Positions 20,218 through 30,231 are shown, numbered from the stretch's first letter. The stretch is 39,719 nt of DNA from Clostridia bacterium (GCA_022795075.1 JAAWGB010000011.1:1-39719); one strand, 5' to 3'. Program-made: numbers and translations. Notes: generated by a model not told the origin, from the letters alone.

Positions 20218-22557
20218 CTAACTTTCTTCATTTTTAAATAGTATTTTCTTTAATATCATTGTTAATATTGTAAAATTAACAATTGAAATTACTACTATTC
20301 TTATAATGAAATTTAAAATTGGTTTTAATGGTGCAATATTAAACCACCAATTAAAAGTCGTTAATCCTATCAAAAATAACAAGGTAACTACTATTGCTAA
20401 TGATAAGCGAAAAACAGATACTGGCAATTTGCTATGTTCTTCTTTTCTTGTTTTTGCTAATGTAAATAATAAAATAATTCCACACACTCCTGTTCCAATT
20501 ACACACAAGCTAGAATATTGTTCCTCTAAAAGAATTCCTTTCTTATTTAAAATTGCCAAAACAAATATATTTAAAATAACGGTTAAGCCTGTTGGTAGAG
20601 CTCTTACAATAACATTTTTTAGAAACTCCCCCTTTATTCTTTCGTGATTTGGTTCTAATGCCAATATAAAAGATGGTAGACCTATTGTAATTGTGCCAAT
20701 TAAGCTCATTTGAATTGGTATAAATGGATAAGCCTCTCCCATAAATAAAAACATAATAGCTAATAATCCAGAATAGATTGTTTTTACTAAAAATAACGTA
20801 GCTGAACGCTGAATATTATTAATCGTTCTTCTTCCTTCTGCTACTACTTTTGGCATAGAAGAAAAATTAGAATCTAATAAAATCAGCTGTGACACTGCTT
20901 TTGTCGCATCACTACCATTTGCCATAGCAATACTACAATCTGCTGTTTTTAAAGCCAAAACATCATTCACGCCATCTCCTGTCATGGCTACTGTTTTGTT
21001 AGCTTTTTGCATGGCTTGTACTAATAATTTTTTTTGATTGGGTGAAACTCTACCAAAAATGGTATATTTTAATGCTACTTCTTTTATTTCTTCTTCATTT
21101 TGTAAAGTCGTCATATCAATATATTGTTCATAATTTTTTACACCTACTTGTTTGGCAATTTTAGAAACAGTAATTGGGTTATCTCCTGAAATAATTTTAA
21201 TATCTACACCTTGTTTTTCAAAATATTGTAGAGTTTGTTTTGCTTCTTTTCTAATTTTATCTAAAACTAATACATATCCTATTAATTCTACATTTTCTGG
21301 TAATGTATGATCTTTTATTTCCTCTTTTGTATAAGCTACTACTAATACTCTATAATCTTTTGCATATTGGGTTATGGTTTCTTTATATTGATCAAAATTA
21401 CTTTTTACAATAAATTCTGGTGCCCCTAATAAATAGGTTCCCTCCCCTTCAAAGCCAATACCTGACCATTTTGTTTGGGAAGAAAAAGCATATTTTTGCA
21501 ATGGTTTCCATTGTTTTTCTACTTTCGTAAAATAACTTCTGATAGCTTCTATTGTAGCATTTTCATCTTCTGAAGCAATTGCTAGATTGGCTAATACATT
21601 TGCCATTTGTTCTTTCGTCTGATTGACTGGTACAAAATCTTTTACTTCCATTACTCCTTCTGTTAAAGTGCCTGTTTTATCTAAACACAATGTATCCACT
21701 CTTGCTAATGTTTCAATGCAATATAATTCTTGTACTAAAACTTTTTGTTTGGAGAGTCTAATAACACTTACTGCTAAAACTGTGCTAGTTAGTAATACTA
21801 ATCCTTCTGGTATCATGCCAATTATTCCTGCTACACTTTTTACAACTGCCTCTTGAAAAGTTGTATCATCAATTTGTAATTGTGTATAAAATAGACCTAT
21901 TCCAATTGGAATAATTGCAAATGTTAAAAATTTAATTATTTTTCCTAATGAATTCATAATCTCTGAATTGATTTTTTTAACATATTTTGCACCACTTGAA
22001 ATTTTAGCTGTGTAATTTTCTTCTCCAACATGTTCTACTTTTGCTATACATTTTCCACTTACAATATAACTCCCTGAAAGTAACATATCTCCATTCTTTT
22101 TATAAATACTATCTGATTCTCCTGTAATAAATGACTCGTTTACTTGCACATCTCCTTCTAAAAGGATGCTATCTGTTGGTATTTGACTACCTGTCTGAAA
22201 TTCAACAACATCATCAATTACTAATTCATAAATAGAAATCTCTTGTTTTTTCCCATCTCGAATAACTTTTACTACACTACTAGCCATAATAGAAAGTTTA
22301 TCTACTATTTTCTTGGAATGAATTTCCTGTATGGTACTGATGGCTGTATTAATGATGATAATTCCTAAAAATAACATATTTTTATAAGAACCTACCAAAA
22401 ATATGGCAATACCTAATAGTAAGTTAATGATATTAAATAAAGTGAAAAAATTATCATATATTATCTTTTTTATGCTTTTAGTTGGTACAGTTGTATCATA
22501 ATTGACTTGGTTTGTTTCTTGTCTTTGTTTGACTTGCTTGCTTGTTAATCCTTCCAT
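20218..22557 (-). CDS. Cation-translocating P-type ATPase
   Basis: CLDKTGTLTEG, TGESDS, MTGDGVNDVLALKTADCSIAMANGSDA. Confidence 0.92.
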   Translation of the reverse strand: MEGLTSKQVKQRQETNQVNYDTTVPTKSIKKIIYDNFFTLFNIINLLLGIAIFLVGSYKNMLFLGIIIINTAISTIQEIHSKKIVDKLSIMASSVVKVIRDGKKQEISIYELVIDDVVEFQTGSQIPTDSILLEGDVQVNESFITGESDSIYKKNGDMLLSGSYIVSGKCIAKVEHVGEENYTAKISSGAKYVKKINSEIMNSLGKIIKFLTFAIIPIGIGLFYTQLQIDDTTFQEAVVKSVAGIIGMIPEGLVLLTSTVLAVSVIRLSKQKVLVQELYCIETLARVDTLCLDKTGTLTEGVMEVKDFVPVNQTKEQMANVLANLAIASEDENATIEAIRSYFTKVEKQWKPLQKYAFSSQTKWSGIGFEGEGTYLLGAPEFIVKSNFDQYKETITQYAKDYRVLVVAYTKEEIKDHTLPENVELIGYVLVLDKIRKEAKQTLQYFEKQGVDIKIISGDNPITVSKIAKQVGVKNYEQYIDMTTLQNEEEIKEVALKYTIFGRVSPNQKKLLVQAMQKANKTVAMTGDGVNDVLALKTADCSIAMANGSDATKAVSQLILLDSNFSSMPKVVAEGRRTINNIQRSATLFLVKTIYSGLLAIMFLFMGEAYPFIPIQMSLIGTITIGLPSFILALEPNHERIKGEFLKNVIVRALPTGLTVILNIFVLAILNKKGILLEEQYSSLCVIGTGVCGIILLFTLAKTRKEEHSKLPVSVFRLSLAIVVTLLFLIGLTTFNWWFNIAPLKPILNFIIRIVVISIVNFTILTMILKKILFKNEES

Positions 22558-22697
22558 TTTTATCGCCTCAATGTCAATTATATTGTATCATTTAAACATC
22601 TGTCAATTGATTATTTCTTAAATTTTTCTTATTTGGTTAAAATGTTTTTTGAAACGTGGCAGTAATTAGGAAAAACAACTCACTTCTAGTTCTAAAA

Positions 22698-23556
22698 TCA
22701 TTTCAAAATTTGATGAATCTTATCTAAGTTTTGGATAATTGCTTGATAACCATATTGATAACATTTATCTAATTTTTCTATCTCCAAAAGACCTGTTTTA
22801 TCTGTTGAAACTGTTACTACAAAATCGCTTTGTTCTAAACTTTCTTCTGAAATTTTATTGCCCATAATATCAATTGTTCTCATGGCTATATCCATTATAT
22901 TGCTATTTTCGTTTACGTCATCTGCCTTAAAATTAATGGCAATTACTTTATTGGCACCTTGTTTTTTAACTTCTATTACAGGAATATTATCTAATACTCC
23001 ACCATCTAAGAACTTATGAGTTTTAAAATTACATGGGCAAAATATTGCTGGGAAACTACTACTTGCTCTTACTGCTTTTCCTACTGATATATCTGTTATA
23101 TATTGTGATGGATCTTCACTTTCTTTTGGTATATTATTGGTAAAAATATATTCTTTTGAAAGTTTTACATCAACAGATGGTATGACTAATGGCATTTTTG
23201 TTATATCCCCTATTTTTTTGATGCCTTTTTTGTTGGCTATATTATCATAGGCCTTTTCTATACTTTCTCCTGTTTTTAATCCGTGAAATAGACACCTTTT
23301 TATTCATCATAAAATTTCCTACTCCAGATATTATTGGTAATGAGTTCATTTCAATAATTTCTTTTGCATACCTTTTAAATAGTATGTATATATAATAGGG
23401 TGAATATCCCATTGCATATAAAGAGGCTATTAAACTTCCTGAACTGGTTCCTCCTATTATATCAATTTTTATTCCATTGTCTTCTAATGCTTTTAATGCT
23501 CCAGCATGTGCAATTCCTCTGATTCCTCCACCTGATAAAGCCAAACCTAATTTCAA
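22698..23556 (-). CDS. Patatin-like phospholipase, needs a +1 shift at CGG 23281-23283
   Basis: ORF 23245-23556 (LGLALSGGGIRGIAHAGAL, GGTSSGSLIA) continues in the +1 frame GLKTGESIEKAYDNIANKKGIKKIGDITK into ORF 22698-23195 (MPLVIPSVDV..FLDGGVLDNIPV). Confidence 0.88.
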
Positions 23557-23663
23557 ACTAACACCTTCTTATTTTTTATTTAATAATATTATTTACCAAT
23601 ATTATGAATTTAAACAAGAACACCTATTGGAACTTGTTAAACAATATTTTGCCTGCCAAAGGC

Positions 23664-23700
23664 AAATGCCAACAAACATTATTTATGTTTATTGGCATTT
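23664..23700 (-). terminator. Hairpin terminator overlapping the WG-protein stop
   Basis: AAATGCCAAcAAACAT tattt ATGTTTaTTGGCATTT. Confidence 0.5.
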
Positions 23701-25448
23701 GTATAGTAATATTCTCCAAATCCATAAGTTACCTGATAGTATTTACCAATAAAGGAAAATTCTTTTTGTTCATTTATTTCATAAGTTGGTGGTACAATTT
23801 CTTGCCCTTGTTCGTTGATGACACCTATTTTCCCATCTTTTTCTACTGTTGCAAATCCATAAGAATTGAATTCATAAGCTTTATCATATTGATAATCTAC
23901 TACTATATTTCCACTTTTATCAATAAATCCATATTGATTGTCTTTTTGGGTAACAAATAACTTATTATTTGTATATACTTCTGTATTTTTTACTTCTTTT
24001 CCTTCTTGGTTAAAATATTTTGTTTGTGTTTCATTATATACTTTTATATAATAATCTTTAACTTCAATTATGGCATCTTGCATTTCACAAATTTTTTCCA
24101 TTTCTTTTGAATAGATTTTTGTTATTTTTTCTTCTGCCATTGTTGCTTGAATGAATGGTGTATTCTGAATTTTTTGTAAAGAATCATGATTGGTTTCTAC
24201 AATCGTTTCTCCTTTATCATTTATAACTCCTAATTTTCCATTTCCACTACTAGCAATAAAATAATTATCATTTAAATATTCGATATAATTATATTTTTCT
24301 TCTATTAATTGCTTTCCTTCTTTGTTTACTACTCCATATTTAGTTTCTTTTTCATTATTAATTTTTATTTTGTATGCTTCATTACTAGTCTTTAATATGG
24401 CAATACTAGCATCTATATTTTCTTGGGTTCCATTTGTATTATATACTGTTTTATCTCCTTTTTCGTTTTGTGCATAAATATAAATTCCTGTAATATCAAT
24501 TTCTTGGTATTGTATTGGCACAATTGTTTTTCCTTGTAAATTAATGACTCCATATTTTTTACTTTTTTCAACTACAAATAATTGATTAGTTGTGTCATAA
24601 TGAATGGATTGATATTCGTTGCCTATTATGGTTTCTTCATTTTTAGTAACACCATATTGCCCATTTTTTGCACAAATTATATAAACATTCTCATTGTTTG
24701 GTATTTCTGTTACTCTTGCAATTTCATTATATTCTGTATTTAATATTTCTTTTCCTTTATTGTTTATATAGCCATATCGGTACCCTTCTTCTGTTTTGAC
24801 TAATACAATATAGCCTGCATATTGATAATGATTTTCATCTGTATAATATTCGTCTACTTTTATTTCATCATATTCTATTTCTAGGATTTTATTTCCTTTC
24901 ATATTGATAACGCCATATTTTTCGTTCTGCTTTACTAGTAATTCTCCTTCTTTATATGGCAAGCTATCTATTTCATCATAAATCGGTTTAGTTATTTCTT
25001 TTCCTTCTAAATTAATTAGTCCACTTTTTCCTTCTTTTTCATATTTTAATACACTTTTTTCATACATTAAATCACTTGATATGTTTTTTAGTCGAATTGG
25101 CTCAATTTTTTGGTATTCTGTCATAATTTTTTCTTCTTTTTCATTTAATATACTTGTATTTTCCCCTTCGTAACATATAAAAACTGCCTTTTTTGGGTTT
25201 GGTATTTTTATTTCATTATATTGGGGATTTACAACTATATTTCCTTGTCTATCAATGACACCATATAAATCTTCTTGTTTTAAAATAAAATACTGATATT
25301 CTTTTATTTCTTCTATTTCATAGTCTTTTCCTTGTTCCATTACTTTTTTATAAATACCAAAGCTAATTATGATTGTTACTATCACTAATACAAATATTAT
25401 AATGGCAAGTACATATTTTTTTTTCATATTTTTTCTTCCTTCTTTCAT
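23679..25448 (-). CDS. WG-repeat-containing membrane-anchored protein
   Basis: Repeated units such as YGVIDRQGNIVVNPQYNEI, YGVINMKGNKILEIEYDEI, YGFIDKSGNIVVDYQYDKA; N-terminal TM. Confidence 0.88.
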   Translation of the reverse strand: MKEGRKNMKKKYVLAIIIFVLVIVTIIISFGIYKKVMEQGKDYEIEEIKEYQYFILKQEDLYGVIDRQGNIVVNPQYNEIKIPNPKKAVFICYEGENTSILNEKEEKIMTEYQKIEPIRLKNISSDLMYEKSVLKYEKEGKSGLINLEGKEITKPIYDEIDSLPYKEGELLVKQNEKYGVINMKGNKILEIEYDEIKVDEYYTDENHYQYAGYIVLVKTEEGYRYGYINNKGKEILNTEYNEIARVTEIPNNENVYIICAKNGQYGVTKNEETIIGNEYQSIHYDTTNQLFVVEKSKKYGVINLQGKTIVPIQYQEIDITGIYIYAQNEKGDKTVYNTNGTQENIDASIAILKTSNEAYKIKINNEKETKYGVVNKEGKQLIEEKYNYIEYLNDNYFIASSGNGKLGVINDKGETIVETNHDSLQKIQNTPFIQATMAEEKITKIYSKEMEKICEMQDAIIEVKDYYIKVYNETQTKYFNQEGKEVKNTEVYTNNKLFVTQKDNQYGFIDKSGNIVVDYQYDKAYEFNSYGFATVEKDGKIGVINEQGQEIVPPTYEINEQKEFSFIGKYYQVTYGFGEYYYTNANKHK

Positions 25449-25457
25449 GTTTCATTT

Positions 25458-26774
25458 TTAGTATGATTCTTCCATTTTTTCGATATTGTTTCTACAAGCT
25501 TTTACGGTTAAGATTCTTTTATCTTCATATTTTTCTATTTTATAGGTTACAGCCTCTGTATCAATTGTTGGTAGTTCTTCTTCTTCTGGAATTCTTCCTA
25601 GTTTATCTTGTAAATATCCAGAAATAGTGTCATAATCTCCTTCTGGTATTTTCGCATCTAATAGCTTATTTACGTCATTAATTGTCATGCTTCCACTTAG
25701 TAAATAAGTATTTGGGTCTATTTGTTCATATTCTTTTTCTTCTTTGTCATATTCATCATAAATGTCTCCTACTAGTTCTTCTAAGATATCTTCCATTGTG
25801 ATTAAACCAGCTGTTCCTCCATATTCGTCTACAATAATTGCTATTTGCTTTTTATTTTTTTGTAATTCTTTGAATACCTCATTGATGAGTCTATTTTGAG
25901 AAATAAAATAAGCGTCTTTTACTACATTTTTTACTTTAAATGTCTTTTTATTGATATTTTTTAGTACATCTTTTACATATAATATACCTTTTATTTCATC
26001 AATTGTTTCGTCATAAACAGGTATTCTACTATAACGATATTCTTCTTTGGAAAGTTCTTGTAATAGTTCTTCATTACTAATATTAATGTCAACTGCAAAA
26101 ATGTCTTTTCTATGTTTCATAATTTCAGAAACGGTAATGTCGTTAAATTCAAATACATTGTTGATTAATTCTTTTTCTTCTTCTTGGATGGTTCCTTTTT
26201 CTTCTCCTTGGTCTATTAGCATTTTGATTTCTTCTTCTGTTACTGATTCTTCTTCATTTTCTCCTACTCCAAATAATTTTGATACGCTATTGGTTACAAT
26301 TGTTAAGAGCTTAACAAATGGTGCTGTTACTATTGATATGGTTCGAATGATTCCAATGGTAGCAAATGATATTTTTTCATAATTTTTCATGGCAAATCTT
26401 TTTGGTACTAATTCTCCAAATATTAATGTAAAGAATGATAAAATAATTGTTATAATGATAATTGATATATTTTTCCATATACTAAGATTGATGAATGGTA
26501 TGATTTGATATAAGGCTGGTGCTAATTTTTCTGCAAATGCGTCTGATGCAAATGCACTTGATAGAAATCCTGCTAATGTGATCCCTATTTGTATCGTTGC
26601 TAAAAATTTGCTTGGCGATTTTATCATTTTTTCGATTTGCCTAGCTTTTTTATTTCCTTCTTTTGCTTGTTTTTCTATCCTAGCATCATTTAAAGATATA
26701 AATGCTATTTCTGATGCTGCAAAAAAAGCATTGAGTGCAATTAATATTATTAGTATTATTAATTGTATCATCAT
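25458..26774 (-). CDS. CNNM/HlyC-CorC-family transporter (CBS domains)
   Basis: AFFAASEIAFISLNDARI, FGELVPKRFAMKN, IIVDEYGGTAGLITMEDILEELVGDIYDEYD. Confidence 0.92.
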   Translation of the reverse strand: MMIQLIILIILIALNAFFAASEIAFISLNDARIEKQAKEGNKKARQIEKMIKSPSKFLATIQIGITLAGFLSSAFASDAFAEKLAPALYQIIPFINLSIWKNISIIIITIILSFFTLIFGELVPKRFAMKNYEKISFATIGIIRTISIVTAPFVKLLTIVTNSVSKLFGVGENEEESVTEEEIKMLIDQGEEKGTIQEEEKELINNVFEFNDITVSEIMKHRKDIFAVDINISNEELLQELSKEEYRYSRIPVYDETIDEIKGILYVKDVLKNINKKTFKVKNVVKDAYFISQNRLINEVFKELQKNKKQIAIIVDEYGGTAGLITMEDILEELVGDIYDEYDKEEKEYEQIDPNTYLLSGSMTINDVNKLLDAKIPEGDYDTISGYLQDKLGRIPEEEELPTIDTEAVTYKIEKYEDKRILTVKACRNNIEKMEESY

Positions 26775-26938
26775 TTATTATCTACTCCTTTGTTTTCTTT
26801 TTCTTATTTATTATATCCGTTTTTTATTTTTTTTTCAATAAATTTCAATTTAAGTTTATGTTTTTCTTTTCCATTTTGTGAAAGTACGATGGTTGATTTT
26901 TTAAATTTATTAAATTTTGGATATTTTGATATAAAATG

Positions 26939-26978
26939 AACCCCCTTATTAAACTATTTTCTGTTTAATAAGGGGGTT
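26939..26978 (-). terminator. Terminator downstream of the Rpn-family gene
   Basis: AACCCCCTTATTAAAC tattttct GTTTAATAAGGGGGTT, perfect 16-bp stem. Confidence 0.85.
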
Positions 26979-26984
26979 ACTTCA

Positions 26985-28193
26985 TTATGATGCTTTTTCT
27001 TTTATTTTGCTTTTTATTTTTTCTAATTCTTCTTGTGAGATTTCTGTAATTTTTAGAATGTCTTGCTCTTTCATGTTACTTTTTATCATTTTAATAATCC
27101 ATTGTCTTTTTAATTCTTGCTGTACGATTTGAATGCCTTCTTTTTTTCCTTGCTCTATTCCTTCTTTTTTGGCTATTTCAAATCTCTCTTTTCTAGCTTT
27201 TTCAAATACTTCTTTTTTGACTATTTCAAATGCCTCTTTTCTAGCTTTTTCAAATACTTCTTTTTTGACTATTTCAAATGCCTCTTTTCTAGCTTTTTCA
27301 ATTTCTTGTTTTTTAATTCTTTCAATTTCTTCTTCTATTCCTTTTCTCAATAGTTCTTCTAACATATCTTTTCCTCCCTTTTTAATTTGTAATTCTTCTA
27401 ACAACTTTTGGCTTTCTTTTTCTCCTATCTGCTGATTAAAAATGTAACGAATCATTCTTTTTAAAAAAGTTATATTCTTATGAGTTAATTTTTTTTTCAT
27501 AATCTTTCTCATGTTCTCTATTATTTCTTGACTTGTTTTGGCTTTTTCTAATAACATTATTTTTGATAAAAACATTTCGTCTTGTAATAATTGAGTTTCA
27601 GAGTATTCATGAATATCAACTACATTGTATTCATAAAATCTAACTGGTTCACATCCTGGTATTTTGTGTTGCTTAGATTCAATGTATCTTTCTACATTCC
27701 ATCTTTTGTTTCCTGTATATATAATAATTGGGTATACCATTGGTAATCTATATGCTTTTTTCTTGAGTAGTCTTTCATCTATTACACTTTTCATAATTTC
27801 TAAACTGTACATTAAAATTCTATATGGCATAGAATAATCTATTGTTGATTGATGTTCGATTAAAAAAAATATATCTTCTCCTTTCTTTCTATATATAACA
27901 TCTGTTTCGGTATATTTAAAATTATTGGTAATAAACTTTCCACTATATTTTTCTATATCTTGTTCTTTTAATGCCTCTTCTTTATTTTCTAATTTCAAAA
28001 TTCGATTAATAAAGCTAGCTACTTCTTTTTTATCTTCTAATACTTCTCTAAATATTTTATCATGTTTATGGTATACTTTGCTTTTATTATATTCGTATGT
28101 TGTACTATCTTCTTTTAATACATTCTTAAAATAGTTAATATTTTCAATATATTCTTTATACTTTAAATATTCTATATAGGTAAATTTTCTGAT
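26985..28193 (-). CDS. Rpn-family recombination-promoting nuclease / PD-(D/E)XK transposase-like protein; start codon uncertain
   Basis: DVIYRKKGEDIFFLIEHQSTIDYSMPYRILMYSLEIM. The frame is open upstream of the listed TTG start and encodes KSKVYHKHDKIFREVLEDKKEVASFINRIL; GGAGG at 28203-28207. Confidence 0.75.
   Translation of the reverse strand: MRKFTYIEYLKYKEYIENINYFKNVLKEDSTTYEYNKSKVYHKHDKIFREVLEDKKEVASFINRILKLENKEEALKEQDIEKYSGKFITNNFKYTETDVIYRKKGEDIFFLIEHQSTIDYSMPYRILMYSLEIMKSVIDERLLKKKAYRLPMVYPIIIYTGNKRWNVERYIESKQHKIPGCEPVRFYEYNVVDIHEYSETQLLQDEMFLSKIMLLEKAKTSQEIIENMRKIMKKKLTHKNITFLKRMIRYIFNQQIGEKESQKLLEELQIKKGGKDMLEELLRKGIEEEIERIKKQEIEKARKEAFEIVKKEVFEKARKEAFEIVKKEVFEKARKERFEIAKKEGIEQGKKEGIQIVQQELKRQWIIKMIKSNMKEQDILKITEISQEELEKIKSKIKEKAS
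27170..27310 (-). repeat. In-frame tandem 48-bp repeat (16 aa, EKARKEAFEIVKKEVF)
   Basis: Direct repetition of tttttgactatttcaaatgcctcttttctagctttttcaaatacttc. Confidence 0.85.
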
Positions 28194-28301
28194 TGGGTTA
28201 CACCTCCATTATATAACGTTTTGACTATAATGTCAATATTTATTTATTAATTGATTTGAATTTTCTGAATTTTTTAAATCCTTTACTATTCTTTGTTTAA
28301 T

Positions 28302-28335
28302 AAAAGAGAATGATTATTAGTTCACTCTCTTTTTT
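28302..28335 (-). terminator. Terminator of the sortase/surface-protein operon
   Basis: Minus strand GAGAGTGAActaataaTCATTCTC followed by TTTTATT. Confidence 0.55.
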
Positions 28336-28337
28336 CC

Positions 28338-29621
28338 TTACATACCAGTAACTGGTAATTTCTTTATCATGGATGAGCTTACTTCTTTACTTTTTATCAT
28401 TTTGTTGATTTCTATCTTCGGTTTTTCTTGTTTATTATTATTTACTGTAATAGTATATTGCTCATGTAGGGCTATTTGTAATTCAATTATTTCATCATAT
28501 CTGTCATATCCTTCTTTTGCTTTTGTTTCTTTTAAATAATATTTTCCAGGAATTAAATGTTTTATTTCAATTTTTCCTTGTTTATCTGTTTTTAAATTAG
28601 AATATACCACTTTTCGATTTTCATCTAATAATTCAAATTCTGTATTTTCTAATTTTTCTTTTGTTTTTTCATCTTCTTTTAGAATGATTATTTTGGTTTC
28701 ATTTTCAGGATATTCGTCACTTTTTTCTCCTACTCCATCTTCATAGGTTGCTGTTGTTAAAGCATAGTCTTGATAACTATTATTAGGTGCCACACCATAT
28801 AAAACTGGCTTTGTTTCAACTTGCCCTCTGACAGTTAATCGAAATGTTCCCATTTGCGTCATAGCTTTAATTGGTACTAATACTTTGAATTTTTCAGTTG
28901 GTGCAAATTGATTTCTTTCTTGATTTTGCATATCTGTTATTTTTATTCCATTTATCTGTTGTGCATTTTCTTTCATTATTGTTATGGTATAATTTTTTAC
29001 ATTTGCATTGGCTGTTACATGAAAAGTTTTTGATATATATTGTTTATCTATTTCATCTTGTTTCCATTCATCTTCGGTTTTATTAATTTGTATGGTACTT
29101 GATATTTTTGTTTCATTTGAATTATTAGCATTGTTAATAATTTGATACATCGCTTTCAAAGTTCTTGCTCCTGCTTCTCCAATTCCTTCATAACTACTAG
29201 GACTATTTCCATATAAATAGCAATAAATGGCATGTTTTGTAGCTGTAAAAGCCTCTTGTTTATTGGCTACACCTAATTCTTCTATTGATTTGTAAGGATA
29301 TCCATTGATGATTCTCCTCCATAATCCTACATCATTTACTGCATCTTGTACCGATACACTATAACTTTGTGTTTCTGCTCCTGGTTTATTGGGATCCATA
29401 CAATAGGCTGGGTAATCTATACCATCATAACTATATTGTACATAACTTACCTTTACTTCTACTCCTTTATATTTTAGCAGAGCTCCACAGTCTCCAATTG
29501 TATATAAATTAGCAGAATCGATTGATGTTGCATAAACTGCATTCATAAATGCTAATCCATTTATTATAAAAATTGCAAGTGTTATAAATATTTTTTTCAT
29601 TTTGTTTTTTTGTTTTTTCAT
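28338..29621 (-). CDS. Thioester-domain-type surface protein with Cna-B-like domain and terminal LPVTGM
   Basis: Signal peptide; YSYDGIDYPAYCMDPNKPG; KLENTEFELLDENRKVVYSNLKTDKQGKIEIKHLIPGKYYLKETKAKEGYD; ends KKLPVTGM*. Confidence 0.7.
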   Translation of the reverse strand: MKKQKNKMKKIFITLAIFIINGLAFMNAVYATSIDSANLYTIGDCGALLKYKGVEVKVSYVQYSYDGIDYPAYCMDPNKPGAETQSYSVSVQDAVNDVGLWRRIINGYPYKSIEELGVANKQEAFTATKHAIYCYLYGNSPSSYEGIGEAGARTLKAMYQIINNANNSNETKISSTIQINKTEDEWKQDEIDKQYISKTFHVTANANVKNYTITIMKENAQQINGIKITDMQNQERNQFAPTEKFKVLVPIKAMTQMGTFRLTVRGQVETKPVLYGVAPNNSYQDYALTTATYEDGVGEKSDEYPENETKIIILKEDEKTKEKLENTEFELLDENRKVVYSNLKTDKQGKIEIKHLIPGKYYLKETKAKEGYDRYDEIIELQIALHEQYTITVNNNKQEKPKIEINKMIKSKEVSSSMIKKLPVTGM

Positions 29622-29643
29622 TTTGTTTTTCTTCCTTTCGTTC

Positions 29644-30231
29644 TTAATTAATTTTTTCGATGGCTTTGACACATCTTCTATAATTTGGCTCATTTTCTAC
29701 ACATGTGATTAATGTAATCACATTATCTTCTGTATTTTCTAAGCATGATACATCTGTATCTTGTATAATTTCGTTTTTTTCTACGATATACTCTTTACTG
29801 TTTCCTTGATAATAGTAAAGAATTTTATCACCTTCTTTTAATTTTTTTATTTCTGCAAAATAATTGTTTTCATATCCTCTATTATGGGCTGCTAGACAAA
29901 TATTTCCTGTCCATTTTTTACTTTCTTCAAAATGTCCTATAAATTGATCCATTATTTCTTTTGTAGTTCCTTCTTTTATAGTGGCTTTTAGGTAAATACT
30001 TGGAATTTCAAGATACCAACTTTCTTCTTTGGTACTAGCTTCTAGATCTAAATTAATTTTTTCTATTTTACTTTGATTTTCGGAATTTACTGTAAATCCT
30101 GCTTTTAAAACAGCTTTTTGAAATGAGAAATTTAAATGAGAGTTAATTTGGTTTAATATAAAAAATAATATTATAGATATCATTAGACTTAAAATATTGA
30201 TATACCATGTGCTGTACTTTATCGTACTTAT
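29644..30231 (-). CDS. Sortase (class D-like); N-terminus uncertain
   Basis: WYLEIPSIYLKATIKEG, NICLAAHNRG, NVITLITCVENEPNYRRCVKA. ATG at 30183 lacks an SD; an ATA at 30229-30231 lies 9 nt after AAAGGAG. Confidence 0.75.
   Translation of the reverse strand: MSTIKYSTWYINILSLMISIILFFILNQINSHLNFSFQKAVLKAGFTVNSENQSKIEKINLDLEASTKEESWYLEIPSIYLKATIKEGTTKEIMDQFIGHFEESKKWTGNICLAAHNRGYENNYFAEIKKLKEGDKILYYYQGNSKEYIVEKNEIIQDTDVSCLENTEDNVITLITCVENEPNYRRCVKAIEKIN

Noticed and set aside
12118-23283. Explaining the CGG frame breaks by a shared methylation-motif sequencing error
   Set aside because: Contexts GCC-C-GGCC, CTT-C-GGAA and TCA-C-GGAT share no motif beyond GG; not excluded, raw reads are needed.
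27117-27435. Repetitive plus-strand ORFs (FFFDYFKCLFSSFFKYF)
   Set aside because: Antisense shadow of the EKARKEAFEIVKKEVF repeats.
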